Below, piece after piece: positions 36,140 through 46,775 of a stretch of 64,000 bases of DNA; position 1 is the first letter of the stretch; each line of letters starts with the position of its first letter. The notes under the pieces were generated by a model. That model saw only the letters and a list, made by a program, of their open reading frames with translations, was not told where the DNA came from and did not search any database. Source of the DNA: Isoetes taiwanensis (lineage: Eukaryota > Streptophyta > Lycopodiopsida > Isoetales > Isoetaceae). Where the stretch lies: positions 124,001 through 188,000 of the forward strand of contig JAJEKV010000061.1 in the NCBI GenBank assembly GCA_021234155.1, read 5' to 3'. Both the position numbers and the translations under genes were made by a program.

Positions 36140-37047
36140 ATCTGAACACAAAAAAGCAAAGCATGCAGGTTTGCCAAACTTCCTTTGGGAAGAAGCAGTA
36201 AAGACTGCTGTGCTAGTGCAAAATGCATTGCCAACCAAAAGTCCGGAAGGTATGTGCCCGTAATTTTATGGTCAGAGGAAGTATGCCTAACTTTGAAAAT
36301 TATAAAGCATATGGTCACCGGGATATACTCATATTCCCAAGAAAAATAGATTAAAATTAGATAACGTGATGCATCATAACCTATTTGGTAGGATATGATG
36401 AGCATTCGAAAGGTTCTGAGAATGTACAATCGAGAAAAGAAGAAACATCATAGTGAGCAGAGATGTGACTTTTGTAGAAGAAGAATTATCTGGTGCCAAG
36501 GTCTATAAGCAAAGTGGAGATTAAGTAAAAAATAGTAGAGCCCTGCAATACAAATGTAAATGATATGGCAGATTTGGATGACAAGGTGGATAAGAATGCA
36601 CAAAGCTTGGAAACAAATCTTAAAGATGCATGCAATGATGAGGAAATTGACAATGTTGAAGACAATAACAATAATCCAGAAAATCATGAAATTGTGGAGC
36701 ATGAAATGGAAAAACAGAAAAGGAGGTCTGAAGGTGAAAGATTAATGGAAGATGCAAACTTTGACACCAGACTTTATGGCAGAAAAGAAAATGGCAGGAG
36801 TTCTAGGTTGCAGTTACATGAGAAGGATCCTGAAGCACTCATAATTATGCAGACGGGTGTTCCTGAAACCTTTGATGAAGCTGTGAACAACATAGAGGCA
36901 AATAGATGGAGGAAAGCCATGAATGAAGAGATTAATTCCTTTAACAGGACATCTACCTATGAATTAGTTGACTTGCCTATGGATTTGGGTTCAGGTATTC
37001 AGTTATCGAGTGTTTCTTGCTTTGCTACAGGTAACAACAGAGCTTAA
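36140..37047 (+). pseudogene. Ty1/copia pol relic (integrase C-terminus to RT start)
   Basis: Successive plus-strand fragments follow the copia polyprotein order: KAKHAGLPNFLWEEAVKTAV and LVQNALPTKSPEG (end of integrase core, 36155-36250); KLDNV and LVGYDEHSKG (about 36355-36410); RNIIVSRDVTFVEEE (36441-36480); an acidic linker (36565-36830); then VPETFDEAVNNIEANRWRKA MNEEINSF and TYELVDLP (about 36860-36980), the segment just before the RVT_2 reverse transcriptase. Frameshifts and stops separate the first pieces; the last 160 codons are open. It ends before any RT catalytic motif. No LTRs were identified. It lies inside the CACTA element, so it was either captured or inserted there. Confidence 0.8.
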
Positions 37048-37235
37048 GCATTAGTCCTGTTTATATTGCAGGTTACACACAGGTTTTTTGCTGGGCAACT
37101 GGGCAAGATCTCTTCTAGTGATTTCACTGATTACATAAGGTAAAATAGCATTCATAAGTTATTCAATCAAAATGACCATGACAGTGTCTGCCTGCAAACA
37201 AAATCCCTGCAATAGCTCAGTCATGGTCTCTTCGC
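37048..37235. other. Short unassigned segment
   Basis: It lies between the copia relic and a GC-richer minus-strand frame. No features are seen. Confidence 0.3.
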
Positions 37236-37540
37236 TTAGAATTCCCTTTTGATTTCTGTCCGCTTTGAGTTCTCTTCGCTCAGAGTTCCTTTTCCTATTA
37301 CGAAACAAGAAGACACAACATCCGGATGAACCTTCCAAACCTGCACCACCACATCATCCTGAGGGACTATAGGTATGTGTAGCGGAATACTCCCCGCCAC
37401 TTGTTCCCAGATAGCCCGGTCACTGCCCCTCAGGCGAAAGCGAGCTCGAAAGAACTCCCACGAAGCTAACTGACCACCCCAATACCAATCCTTCAAGGTT
37501 GCCAATGGAGGTTTTGACAAACATGCCACGCGGGCTCCAA
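37236..37540 (-). pseudogene. Unrecognised conserved-looking coding fragment
   Basis: The minus-strand frame reads PPLATLKDWYWGGQLASWEF FRARFRLRGSDRAIWEQVAG and then HIPIVPQDDVVVQVWKVHPD V. The composition (five Trp in about 65 residues, no low complexity) and higher GC than the neighbours suggest true coding origin. I cannot place the family; a transposon-encoded protein is possible. The upstream part of the frame (37500-37562) is already minisatellite. Confidence 0.3.
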
Positions 37541-37918
37541 CATCTAGGCTCCAACATGCCACCTAGGCTCTAACATGCCAAGGTGGCTCAAACATGCCAC
37601 GCGGGCTCCAACATGCCACCTAGGCTTCAACATGCCAAGGTGGCTCAATCATGCCATCCAGACTCAAACATGCCAAGGTGGCTCAAGCATGCCACGCGGG
37701 CTCCAACATGCCAGCTAGGCTCAAACATGTCAAGGTGGCTCAAACATGCCACGCGGGCTCCAACATGCCAAGGTGGCTCAAACATGCCACGTGGGCTCCC
37801 AACATGCCACCTAGGCTCCAACATGCCAAGGTGGTACAAACATGCCACCTAGGCTCTGAAATGCCACCAGGCTCCAACATGCCAAGGTGGCTCAAACATG
37901 CCACCCAGGCTCCAACAT

Positions 37919-37980
37919 GCCCTCCCTCTCTCCCTCCCTCCCTCCCTCCCTCCCTCCCTCCCTCTCTCTATGTCTCTCTC
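37919..37980. repeat. (CCCT)n microsatellite
   Basis: A TCCCTCCCTCCC tract of about 50 bp, then TCTCTC words, lies inside the minisatellite. Confidence 0.9.
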
Positions 37981-38254
37981 TGACTGGCTCTAATAGAAGC
38001 GTTGGCACCTTCCCCAAGTCAAACAAGGCCAGGACTTTTGCGGGTTGCCTCTTTCACCGGAGGGGAGAGACTGGACCCGTGAGACGGACTTTAAACGTTG
38101 CCGAGGTAGCCTTCTCAGGCAGCGCTCCTCCGGGAGGCCCTTTGCCAATGCCCCCCCTCCCGGAGCTCGGTTTCCCTATCCGACTGTTGAATCCTCCGTT
38201 CAAGTATAAAATCCAAGATCGGTCCGGAAGAACTTATCAACCCGCGAAGCAAAT
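37981..38254 (+). other. GC-rich insert within the minisatellite
   Basis: This non-repetitive segment includes GGAGGCCCTTTGCCAATGCC and CCTCCCGGAGCTCGG. Near 38201-38207 a TATAAAA box-like word is followed by CGGTCCGGAAGAACTTATC. It could be a fragment of an LTR or captured exon. No assignment. Confidence 0.3.
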
Positions 38255-38655
38255 GTGCTACATTGGCTCAATCATGCCATATAGGCTCAGACATGCCACC
38301 TAGGCTCAAGCATTGCCCCTAGATCAAACATGCCCTAGGCTCAAACATGCCACATAGGCTCAAATTTTCCACCTAGGCTCAAACATGCCCCGTGGCTCAA
38401 ACATGCCAGTTGGGTCATAAAAATGCTCTTTCAGATGATGTATTATCTAGGCTCAAATATGCCGCTAGGCTAAAACATGCCACATTGGCTCAAACATGAC
38501 ACGTGGCTCGAACATGCCACCTTGGCGCAAACATGCCTTATAGGCTCAAACGTGACATGTGGCTGGAACATGCCCCTAGGCTCAAACTTGACACGTGGCT
38601 CAAGCATGCCACATAGACCCAAACATGAAATTGGCTCAAACATGTCACTAGGGAT

Positions 38656-40019
38656 GCATCAAATAACAAGGGTCAGTCTCCTTAATTTCCGGTTGAATTT
38701 TTTTTTTTCGTTCCGAGTTTTCACTTGCCGGCAAAATATCTGGTAGGAATTTTGGAGTTTCTATACAAGATCTGGCAAATACTCATTAGCTTCTGGTGTC
38801 TCATGACATACAACGGCAAATTTCTAGATAGAAGTACTGCGGTTTTTTAAGCATGGCCACTAAAGTCATAAAATTGCATGATTTGTTTTAAGGATGAAAT
38901 ATGGTTTGGTATGATGATTTCAATTGGAAAAGGGATCTTTAGTTTCTTTGAGTCTATTGAAGTCCTGTTGGTGTTTGTCGGGTTTCCTTTTTGCATGATG
39001 GATTATTGTGTTCAAGTAAATATGAGCGACTTTCATATGGTGAATTATTGGACTCAAGTAAATATGAGCGACACGGAATGAGAATGGAATTATACTTCTA
39101 ACAAAAATACACGTTCCCAACTAAAATCGTGATTGCATGTGGCCACAACATCCGGCCACAAACACTACAACGTGCTTTCTAATCAAGAAATCGAGTCGCC
39201 CAGCTCGTTTTTTCCAGCCTTTTTTTCCGTTGTTCCTTGCTGATCCTTTCAGATGTTCTCTTTCAGTTTATATACGCGTGATTCTTATCCGCCTAGATGT
39301 TTGTATGTTGCTTCGGCTGGATTTGAGCTTTTTGTAGCTCAGTCTGTTCCCATCTTCGTCTTCGTGATAACAAGATGATTCGGGAGTAATCCAACAGCAA
39401 AGATTCAGTGGTAAATCCAAAGAACCAAGGACCCAAGCTGAGAAAAGATTCCAGGGCATAGTGTTTGCAAAAGAATTTTATTTTTTGTGCTTTGCCTTCC
39501 TCCATTGTTTCTGCCTATCTAATCAAGAATGTTTTTCTTTTTTTAGGTTCTGTGGTCAAGATGAACCAATATTCTGCATGCTCTGCCCGCAAATTTATGT
39601 TCATAGTCTGAACTCGTCAAGCTTCAAGTCTACAAAACTGTTGTGATTCTAAACGGCCTCGAAATATAGGCTTTACCACTATTCTTACTTCCAATGATGA
39701 AAATGTTGTAACCACTATTCTTACTTCCAACGATGAAAATGGTTTACAACATGAAAATGGTTTACAACAGATAATAGATTTGTTGATTAAACAGGGGCTT
39801 GGCTTAAACATGGGATTTTGCTGCTTGGCTTCTTCAAGAATATAGCAATTTTTGCTGCCTTGTTTAAATCTTGTTTAGAATGATTGTATTTCCAAATTTG
39901 TTTCATGATTAATGGTAGCAAGCAAAAGGTTTTTTTGAGAATATTTTTGTTCGATTGTGAATTGTAGCGCAATCTAAAAAATAAAGGTATATATTTTCCA
40001 ATGGTTTCTAGATCTTTAA
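38656..40019. repeat. CACTA interior with two small duplications
   Basis: TTGTGTTCAAGTAAATATGA GCGAC is repeated near 39006 and 39051. CCACTATTCTTACTTCCAA(T/C)GATGAAAATG is repeated near 39676 and 39712. No gene is recognised. Confidence 0.6.
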
Positions 40020-40930
40020 TTCAAAACCACGTCTTTGTTTTAAAAACAAACAAAAATAACACTTGCATATTTTTCAATTCAAAACCATGTCTTTTTGTTC
40101 ACAAAATAACACTTGAAAGCGCCTATTTAACCACATGTTGATTTTATATAAACCTATATATCGAAATTCTTCTTCATGAGAAAAAAAAAAAACTTGAAAA
40201 CAATGTGTATTTTTAAAACCACATATCATTTTTCTAAGAAAACAACACTTAGAAACAACATAGGTAAAAAAACATATCATTTTTTTTAAGAAAACAACAA
40301 CTAGAAAGAATATAATAAAAAAAAAACTACATTTTTTTTTAAAAAGCACCTGTCATTTTGTTAAGAAAACAACACTTAGAAACAACAGAGTTAAAAAAAA
40401 ACCACATTCTTCTTAAAAAACACATATCATTTTATTAAGAAAACAACGCTTAGAAACAACATAGTTTACAAAAAACCACATTCTTCTTAGAAAACACATA
40501 TCACTTTTTTAAGAAAACAACATTTAGAAACAACATAGTTAAAAGAAAAAACAAAGAAACTACGTGTAGTTTCTAGCAAAATCGGACAAAATTCTATACG
40601 TAGTTTTTTAGTGTTTTTTTCATACAAAACAATAGTTAAAAACTACATGTGGACCTTTTAGGTTTTACTAAGAACCACATGTCTATTTTAGAAAAAGCAA
40701 CTCTTGAAAACCACATTTACTTCTAAAAAACAACATGTAGATATACGTGTAATTCCTACGTGTAGATAATTTCGACAAAACTCGTGTAGACTTTTAACAA
40801 AAAAAAACTACATGTATAAAATTTTTTTTTTAAAAACTACACGTCATTTCTAGCAAATCCGGACAAAAAACAACACGTAGTTTTTTGGTGTTGTTTTTTT
40901 GCAAAAAAGACACTGAAAAACAACATGTGG
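40020..40930. repeat. Right subterminal repeat array (A/C-rich)
   Basis: Degenerate AAAACAACACTTAGAAACAA, AACCACATTCTTCTT and CACATATCATTTT words repeat. The left array is its approximate inverted counterpart in composition, as expected for CACTA subterminal regions. Confidence 0.8.
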
Positions 40931-40952
40931 ACCCAGTTTTGGGGTGGTAGTG

Positions 40953-42850
40953 CATTAATCAAATTTATAAGTTATGCACTCCCAGATATAGACCTGGTAC
41001 ATCAAGCTTGTAATAATTTCTAACTTGAACCTAAGCCTAGAAACTCAATAAAGAAAACGCATATTGCTTATGCATTCCTCTTTGTATCACAAGTACAATT
41101 TCTGCATGACCATATGAATGCACTAATGCACCAAGATACCCTGAATAGGCTCATATGCGGCCCATGCAAATAGCAAAAGCCTTCATACTAGCAAGGCTGG
41201 TTCAAAACAAAGTAAAAATATTGACTCGGACCTTTAAAGTGTGTCGCCATATTATCGGGGCTGCAAGTTGGCATTCTTGGTGGATTTTTTATCCTTATAT
41301 CTCAATAATTTCTAGCCATGTTCTAAGTGACATGGTGAGTCCGTTAGTCCGGTAATTGCAAACATATCTATATGTCTTTGGTATATGCCTTGAAACAAAG
41401 CTGAAAAATAAGGCAAAACCGGTTATAATATTGTTTGCAACACGAAAACCTCACAACATGCATCAATTTTGAATGCCACGAAAAATCTGATGATGAACAA
41501 GCGAACCAAGTATTTTAGATCACGCTTGCATCCAAGGCTATTGTAAACTCCGGTTTAAAGGCATAAAATAAATTAAAGTACTAAAGCTTATATAGAACAA
41601 AGACGAAATACATTAGTTTCATCTTTCTATAAGCGTATAAAGATCAGGCATTGTTGACGGATCGAATGACCTAAAAGCAAAATCGTATGATGCATATAAG
41701 CCGAGGTATCGTCATGGTATGGCGGTAGCGACCATGATTTCCACCTTATCTATTTATGCGAGTAAAGAATCTCGGTAAAGCTCCAACACAAAGCAAATCG
41801 ATAGTAATGATCGCCCCTTAGAACATTTCGCCCGGTTCACCTTCAATAAAATGCATGGCTTCCATTTTTTAGTTGAAACCGGATCATGAAGCAAGATCTA
41901 CCGATTAAGCTCATGAGGAGTTCGTCCCCAAAAATCGAAAGATGGCATATCCAAAAATGCATTTAAGGCTTGCATAAGCCAAATCGCCAAATAAAGTTGG
42001 CGCCAAAGATGCCATGCGACCCGGAAAAAAAGTCGACCCGATTCCTTGCTTGTATAAAATATCGAGAGAACAAATGGATTTTGTAACAAAACCACCTTTG
42101 CTACGCAACACATCAAATTCGGATTTGCATCAAGCTTCTATGTTTCAACCAAAAACAGCACTTCTACGGTCATTTTGGCTTCCCACAAGTCCAGACCGAC
42201 CTATTTTTGGCATGGGATGACCCCATTTCAGATTTCTTACGCTCTGTCATGTGATTCGATCCGCCTCGACCCTTTTTAGGGACCTTCAAACGCCATCGCC
42301 AAATATCAGCGGTAAAGGGAGTTGAAACCCTAACATGATATCCGCAAAAGACCTTTACAATTCAAAGGTTTTATTTGCCCCATTTGTAACACAAAATACA
42401 CATGAACAATGTCACTATGTGCATGGGTATAACTGTTATTTTGTACCGGTTATACTTCCTTGTAGACATACTACACACTATGGCATTAAGCCATGTTTCA
42501 TATATGGCATATACGTTTTTGCCCTAGCTCGATTTCCATTCATCTCGTATTTTTTTTGCCGAAATATATTTCTTGTGCCCTTTAAACAGTGTGGCCATTT
42601 CAAGCATGTCTTTATGACCAAGTGTGTGTACATGTTTTTTTGCACTTCAAAATATTGCTCTATTGCGTCCATACAAGAAAAGAGTATAGAGTGGTGCCAT
42701 AGCAAATTAGGCCACCAATGCAACAAAGGAGACTACACCGCTCTTAGTATTTTGAGCCAGTGTTGTGAGAGTACTTGACATCTCTCACAGCGGTATGAGC
42801 TTCACAAGTGATGTAGCTAGCTCTTGTGTTGCAACCGTCTCCAACCTGTT
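40953..42850. other. Remainder of D-ended module, unassigned
   Basis: Frames at 42335-42778 (plus, 147 codons) and 41898-42116 (minus; another minus frame reads FFPGRMASLAPTLFGDLAYA) look protein-like but are not recognised. No terminal repeat match to a B end was found near 42850. Confidence 0.35.
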
Positions 42851-42855
42851 ATATA

Positions 42856-42924
<69 letters not shown>
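42851..42924. repeat. (TA)n microsatellite, junction 8
   Basis: About 75 bp of TA with one early TTT interruption, followed by a C-type end. Confidence 0.95.
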
Positions 42925-42927
<3 letters not shown>

Positions 42928-43877
42928 AGAAAATTAATGCGTCCTACGGTGCGTGTTCCCATTTTAGCATGTTCTTACGATGCAAGGCCTGTCGTGCTCT
43001 AGGTAACCAACGATTCTACTGAGATTCTCTTGTGATTCCTTTATATTCTTCAACATTCTATGTATTATATTTAGCACTCATGAAGATTCCCCTAGATTTG
43101 ATTGAGGTGCTTACCCATGAGCATTTAGAACCTTCCAAAATAATTTATTTTGGATCTCAGCATAACAATTCTAAAACACTTTCCATTTGGGTGGGAGGCG
43201 CTTGCCCCGAGCATTTAGGACATTTTCTTTTTCAAGATTTATATTGTACACCTTTATTATGAAACATTTTAGAACATTCTATTGTGGCTCTTTGCAAAAT
43301 CTTAAAAAAACTCTAAGATTTCATCAAGATTTTCTTAGATTCCATTAGATATTATGAAGATTCCCTTAGATTCAACTAGATTTTAAGAGAATGCATTAGA
43401 CTTGTAAATATTTTCCTAGATTCTCTTTACGGTTTATGAGATTTCCTTATATTCCCTTTAATTCTCCTAGATTCCCTTACATTCTAGAAATTTCTAGAAC
43501 ATTTTAGAACTTTCGGAACATTTCAAAACTTTCAAAACATCCTAGAACTTTCTGGAAGTATTTCCCTAGATTTCCTTACATTAGAATTTTCTTAGATCCC
43601 CCCTAGATTCTCTTACATTTTATAAGATTTTCTTAGATTCTATTAGATTCTTCTGGATTCCTTTACATTCTAGAACTTTTTAGAACATTCTAAGACTTTC
43701 TGAAACATACTAAGACTTTCAAAATATTCTAGAACTTTCTGGAAGTATTTCCCTAGATTTCCTTACATTCCCATAGATTCCCCTACATTCTAGAACATTC
43801 TAAACTTATTAGAACAATTTGGAACTTTCTGGAAGAGTTTTCTTAGATCCCCCCTAGATTCTCTTATGTTCTAGAAC
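42925..43877 (-). repeat. C-type 3-prime end, copy 1 of a near-identical pair
   Basis: It aligns with 44464-45413 over about 950 bp with scattered substitutions and a few small indels (for example CATTTGGGTGGGAGGCG against CATTTTCAGACTGAGGCG). Perfect TTCTAGAA inverted-repeat words and AGATTCCC words dominate the second half. Confidence 0.9.
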
Positions 43878-43960
43878 TTTCTAGAAGATTCTAGAACTTT
43901 CTAGAGCCTTCCAGAACATTCTAGAACTTTCTTGAACTAGCTAGAATGTTATAGTCTATT
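43878..43960. repeat. TTCTAGAAC-rich array
   Basis: A dense run of TTCTAGAAC, CATTCTAGAACTTTC and AGAGCCTTCCAGAACATTC continues past the end of the duplicated region. TTCnnGAA is the core of heat-shock elements, but here it is probably just the repeat unit. Confidence 0.7.
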
Positions 43961-44024
43961 TTATCTTAATGGGAACACTATGCTTAAGTATATTTGAAAT
44001 ATAAATTCTTCATGGAATTAATGC

Positions 44025-44105
44025 TTGGTCTAGTGGTTAGAGTGGGGGGTTTGGGGGGTTGAGGATCAGGGTTCGAATCCCCTCAATAACATAAAAAATT
44101 TTAAA
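44025..44105 (+). repeat. tRNA-derived SINE head, copy 2
   Basis: A-box TGGTCTAGTGGTTAGAG (about 44026) and B-box GGGTTCGAATCCCC (about 44069) are very good Pol III promoter matches. They are separated by a G-rich spacer and followed by AACATAAAAAATTTTAAAA. It is not a canonical tRNA: the middle is GGGGGGTTTGGGGGGTTG, with no anticodon arm. Confidence 0.65.
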
Positions 44106-44134
44106 AGCCTTTCCTTAAGGGATGAGCATTCAAC

Positions 44135-44430
44135 ATGAGCCTTAGGATGTTAGACTCGATCAACGATCAAGATCTCATCATATAAAAGCAATATGAGCCG
44201 TAGGATCTATTACATATAATTCTCAAAGCCATGTGGACCGTAAGATATGTGCCAAGCAACGTGAGCCATAGGATCTCGGATCGACGGTCAGGATCAGATC
44301 AACCTGGACCGTAGGATCGTGTCTATATGAGCTGTATGTAAACTCCCAAGCCATCTGGTCCGTAGGATACGTCCCAAAGCCATGTGAGCCGTCGGATCTT
44401 GGATCAACGGTCGGATTCAATGGGACAAAC
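44135..44430. repeat. Degenerate (A/T)GAGCCGTAGGATCT repeats
   Basis: Seven imperfect copies (CCTTAGGAT, CCGTAGGATC, CCGTAAGATA, CCATAGGATC, CCGTAGGATC, CCGTAGGATA, CCGTCGGATC) are spaced about 40-45 bp. Two are followed by GGATC(G/A)ACGGTC. The words resemble the GACCGT(T/C)GATC words of B-type ends, so this may be a diverged 5-prime end. Confidence 0.7.
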
Positions 44431-44438
44431 ATAAGAAC

Positions 44439-44463
44439 ATATATATGTTAGATATATATATAT
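44439..44463. repeat. Short (TA)n junction tract 9
   Basis: ATATATATGTTAGATATATA TATAT joins a CCGTAGGATC-type end to a C-type end. Confidence 0.8.
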
Positions 44464-45413
44464 ACAAGAAAATTAATGCGTCCTACGGTGCGTGTTCCCA
44501 TTTTAGCATGTTCTTACGATGCAAGGCCTGTCGTGCTCTAGGTAACCAACGATTCTACTGAGATTCTCTTGTGATTCCTTTATATTCTTCAACATTCTAT
44601 GTATTATATTTAGCACTCATGAAGATTCCCCTAGATTTGATTGAGGTGCTTACCCATGAGCATTTAGAACCTTCCAAAATAATTTATTTTGGATCTGCGC
44701 AACAATTCTAAAACACTTTCCATTTTCAGACTGAGGCGCTTGCCCTGAGCATCTAGGACATTTTCTTTTTCAAGATTTATATTGTACACCTTTATTATGA
44801 AACATTTTAGAACATTCTATTGTGGCTCTTTGCAAAATCTTAAAAAAACTCTAAGATTTCATCAAGATTTTCTTAGATTCCATTAGATATTATGAAGATT
44901 CCCTTAGATTCAACTAGATTTTAAGAGAATGCATTAGACTTGTAAATATTTTCCTAGATTCTCTTACAGTTTATGAGATTTCCTTATATTCCCTTTAATT
45001 CTCCTAGATTCCCTTACATTCTAGAAATTTCTAGAACATTTTAGAACTTTCTGGAACATTCTGAAACTTTCAAAACATCCTAGAACTTTCTGGAAGTATT
45101 TCCCTAGATTTCCTTACATTAGAATTTTCTTAGATCCCCCCTAGATTCTCTTACATTTTATAAGATTTTCTTACATTCTATTAGATTCTTCTGGATTCCT
45201 TTACATTCTAGAACTTTTTAGAACATTCTAAGACTTTCTGAAACATACTAAGACTTTCAAAATATTCTAGAACTTTTCGGAAGTATTTCCCTAGATTTCC
45301 TTACATTCCCATAGATTCCCCTACATTCTAAAACATTCTAAACTTATTAGAACAATTTGGAACTTTTTGGAAGAGTTTTCTTAGATCCCCTAGATTCTCT
45401 TATGTTCTAAATG
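44464..45413 (-). repeat. C-type 3-prime end, copy 2 of a near-identical pair
   Basis: Partner of 42925-43877. The high identity over about 950 bp contrasts with diverged A-type arrays elsewhere, so this pair is young. The match ends within CTCTTATGTTCTA; copy 1 continues AGAAC, copy 2 AATGATAAGG. Confidence 0.9.
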
Positions 45414-46584
45414 ATAAGGCAATAGTGGTATTGAGGTGTTGGCTCACCACTCATGCATTATCCTTTAATTCAGTGTCTAGCTTGCTTTCCAATTCATCAC
45501 TCTCTTAGAAGCTTCCACATTTGTGTCCTTGGGCCTAGAACAACTTGATGCATTGGCAAGGCTCCTTAATGTCTTCCATGTTTGTTAGTCGAAGTATTAG
45601 AGGTCAGCGCAAATGCATAATGCATCAGAGGTGCCTTGGATTGAGTCTAGACTTTCTTTGATGGATTTCCTTGTTTTCTTCCTAAAAGCCCTTCCACTTC
45701 TTTAATTTGTTCCTCTTTTTTTCGCTTATCTCTTGCATTTACTTATGTTGTTAGATGGTGTTCTCCTCGCATCAACTATGGCCGTAGGTTGATGTTTTGA
45801 TTAGAAGGGAAAAAGGGCATAAATTTGGGCTGTTGACAAAGAGACATGAATTTGGATCCTTCGATCACTATAGCAATAATATAGCAACCAGAATATTGAT
45901 ATTGTCTTATACAATATGCTCTTTACTCCAGAAGACATGGTCATGACCTAAAATTCCTATCTCGGAAGTCATTAATACATTTTAAAAAGTTTGAACCTAA
46001 ATAGCACCTTACTTTGTGCAATAAGATGAATGGGATAGAATATAATAGTGGATACATTAATATCTTGAATTTAAAAAGCATATCTTTCTTCTTTTATTGT
46101 TATTACTTATCTTTAAAAATAAGTGCATTCACCTTAAAGAAAATATAAATGAAGAGTAAAATAAAGTATGTGGCAGCTAGAGTCGTCTGCAAAGCATCTA
46201 TTGATACAATATAAGTATAATAGTATAGCAAAGAACTTTTTGTTGCGTTACTATAGACTTTATAACCAGTTATTCCATGTGGAGGCTTGAAAGCAGTTTT
46301 ACATAGCATTGCAATCTAAACAAACATCTCTCAAAATAAGATCTTCATGAAATTTCATAATACATCTGCTAGAGAATGTATAGAAGTTTCAAGTAGTTTA
46401 CTGCACATGAATAACAATCATACACTGCACAATTTAACAAAAGGGTAAGACTGCTATTAGAGGTAGGTTCAATTTGATGAGACTCCTGCTATCCTGTTCT
46501 ACATGCTTGCATGAGCTCCCTTGAGTACACTACAAATTTTTCTTCCCTTGCTTGATGAAAACCCTGTGGCTATTGTATGTTTTG
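45414..46584. other. Stretch with no recognised content
   Basis: AT-rich, short frames only. Confidence 0.35.
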
Positions 46585-46775
46585 AATTCACCATTTCAGA
46601 CTTGAAGTCTATTACCAAACCAACTCTTCCTGGACGCTAAAGCAGCATAGTCATTCATGCTACTGGAGCAAAGAGTTCTGTATAATCCAAGTCTGTCTTT
46701 GTCTTTTTAATTTACTGCCATCTGTGTCGAATTTGGTTCTAAGCACCCTTCTTTTGCCACTTGCTTAGTCTTTAA
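46585..46775 (-). pseudogene. Ty1/copia reverse transcriptase relic
   Basis: On the minus strand, RTKFDTDGSKLKRQRQ is followed, one frame over, by TDLDYTELFAPVA. This matches the start of the copia RT (KYNADGSI.RYKARLVAKG, then GIDYDETFAPVAR), with the KARLVAKG part deleted. A stop follows FAPVA and the catalytic YVDD region is not found. It is a short decayed fragment. Confidence 0.6.

Larger units (their letters stand above)
37520..38655. repeat. CATGCC minisatellite, about 20-bp unit
   Basis: Units of GGCTC(A/C)AACATGCCA followed by CCTA, CGCG or AGGT repeat through 37520-37920 and again 38255-38655, giving a period near 20 bp. The order CCTA/AGGT/CGCG alternates, suggesting higher-order units. 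A GC-richer non-repeat segment and a CCCT tract separate the two blocks. Frames on both strands through it (NMP, KHAT, CHLG) are artefacts. Confidence 0.9.
34021..40952. mobile_element. Complete CACTA-type (En/Spm-like) transposon, non-autonomous
   Basis: The left end, CACTACCACCCCAATTCTGG GACCACA, and the reverse complement of the right end, CACTACCACCCCAAAACTGG GTCCACA, match at 24 of 27 positions. The element is flanked by the 3-bp direct repeat CAT (34018-34020 and 40953-40955). CACTA start, 3-bp duplication and long subterminal repeat arrays (34090-34980 and 40020-40930) are all family hallmarks. No TNP2-like transposase frame is visible in 6.9 kb, so it depends on a partner. The interior holds a second CACTA-like end, a copia relic and a minisatellite. 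It is inserted in the D-ended module 33292-42850; removing it leaves about 2.6 kb, similar to the other D-ended module (59943-62630). Confidence 0.85.
42925..44438 (-). mobile_element. TA-bounded module with C end, SINE head and GCCGTAGGATC repeats
   Basis: The left end, ACAAGAAAATTAATGCGTCC TACGGTGCGTGTTCCC, is identical to that at 44464. About 953 bp of AGATTCC and TTCTAGAA words follow, then a tRNA-like SINE head (44025-44105) and a repeat of GAGCCGTAGGATCT words up to the next TA tract. Its organisation parallels the 27369-28359 module. Confidence 0.55.

Noticed and set aside
37583-37983. Overlapping open frames of about 60-110 codons in the CATGCC minisatellite
   Set aside because: Open on both strands because the repeat lacks stops; the composition mirrors the repeat.
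37520-38655. CRISPR-like regular repeats
   Set aside because: Spacers are 4-8 bp and repetitive, not unique; the context is a plant genome, so this is a minisatellite.
39160-39180. Another CACTA end at CACTACAACGTG
   Set aside because: No subterminal repeats, partner end or target duplication follow; probably chance.
44025-44105. Functional tRNA gene (also at 28084)
   Set aside because: A and B boxes are good, but acceptor and anticodon stems are absent and the middle is a G-run, so a SINE head is the better call.
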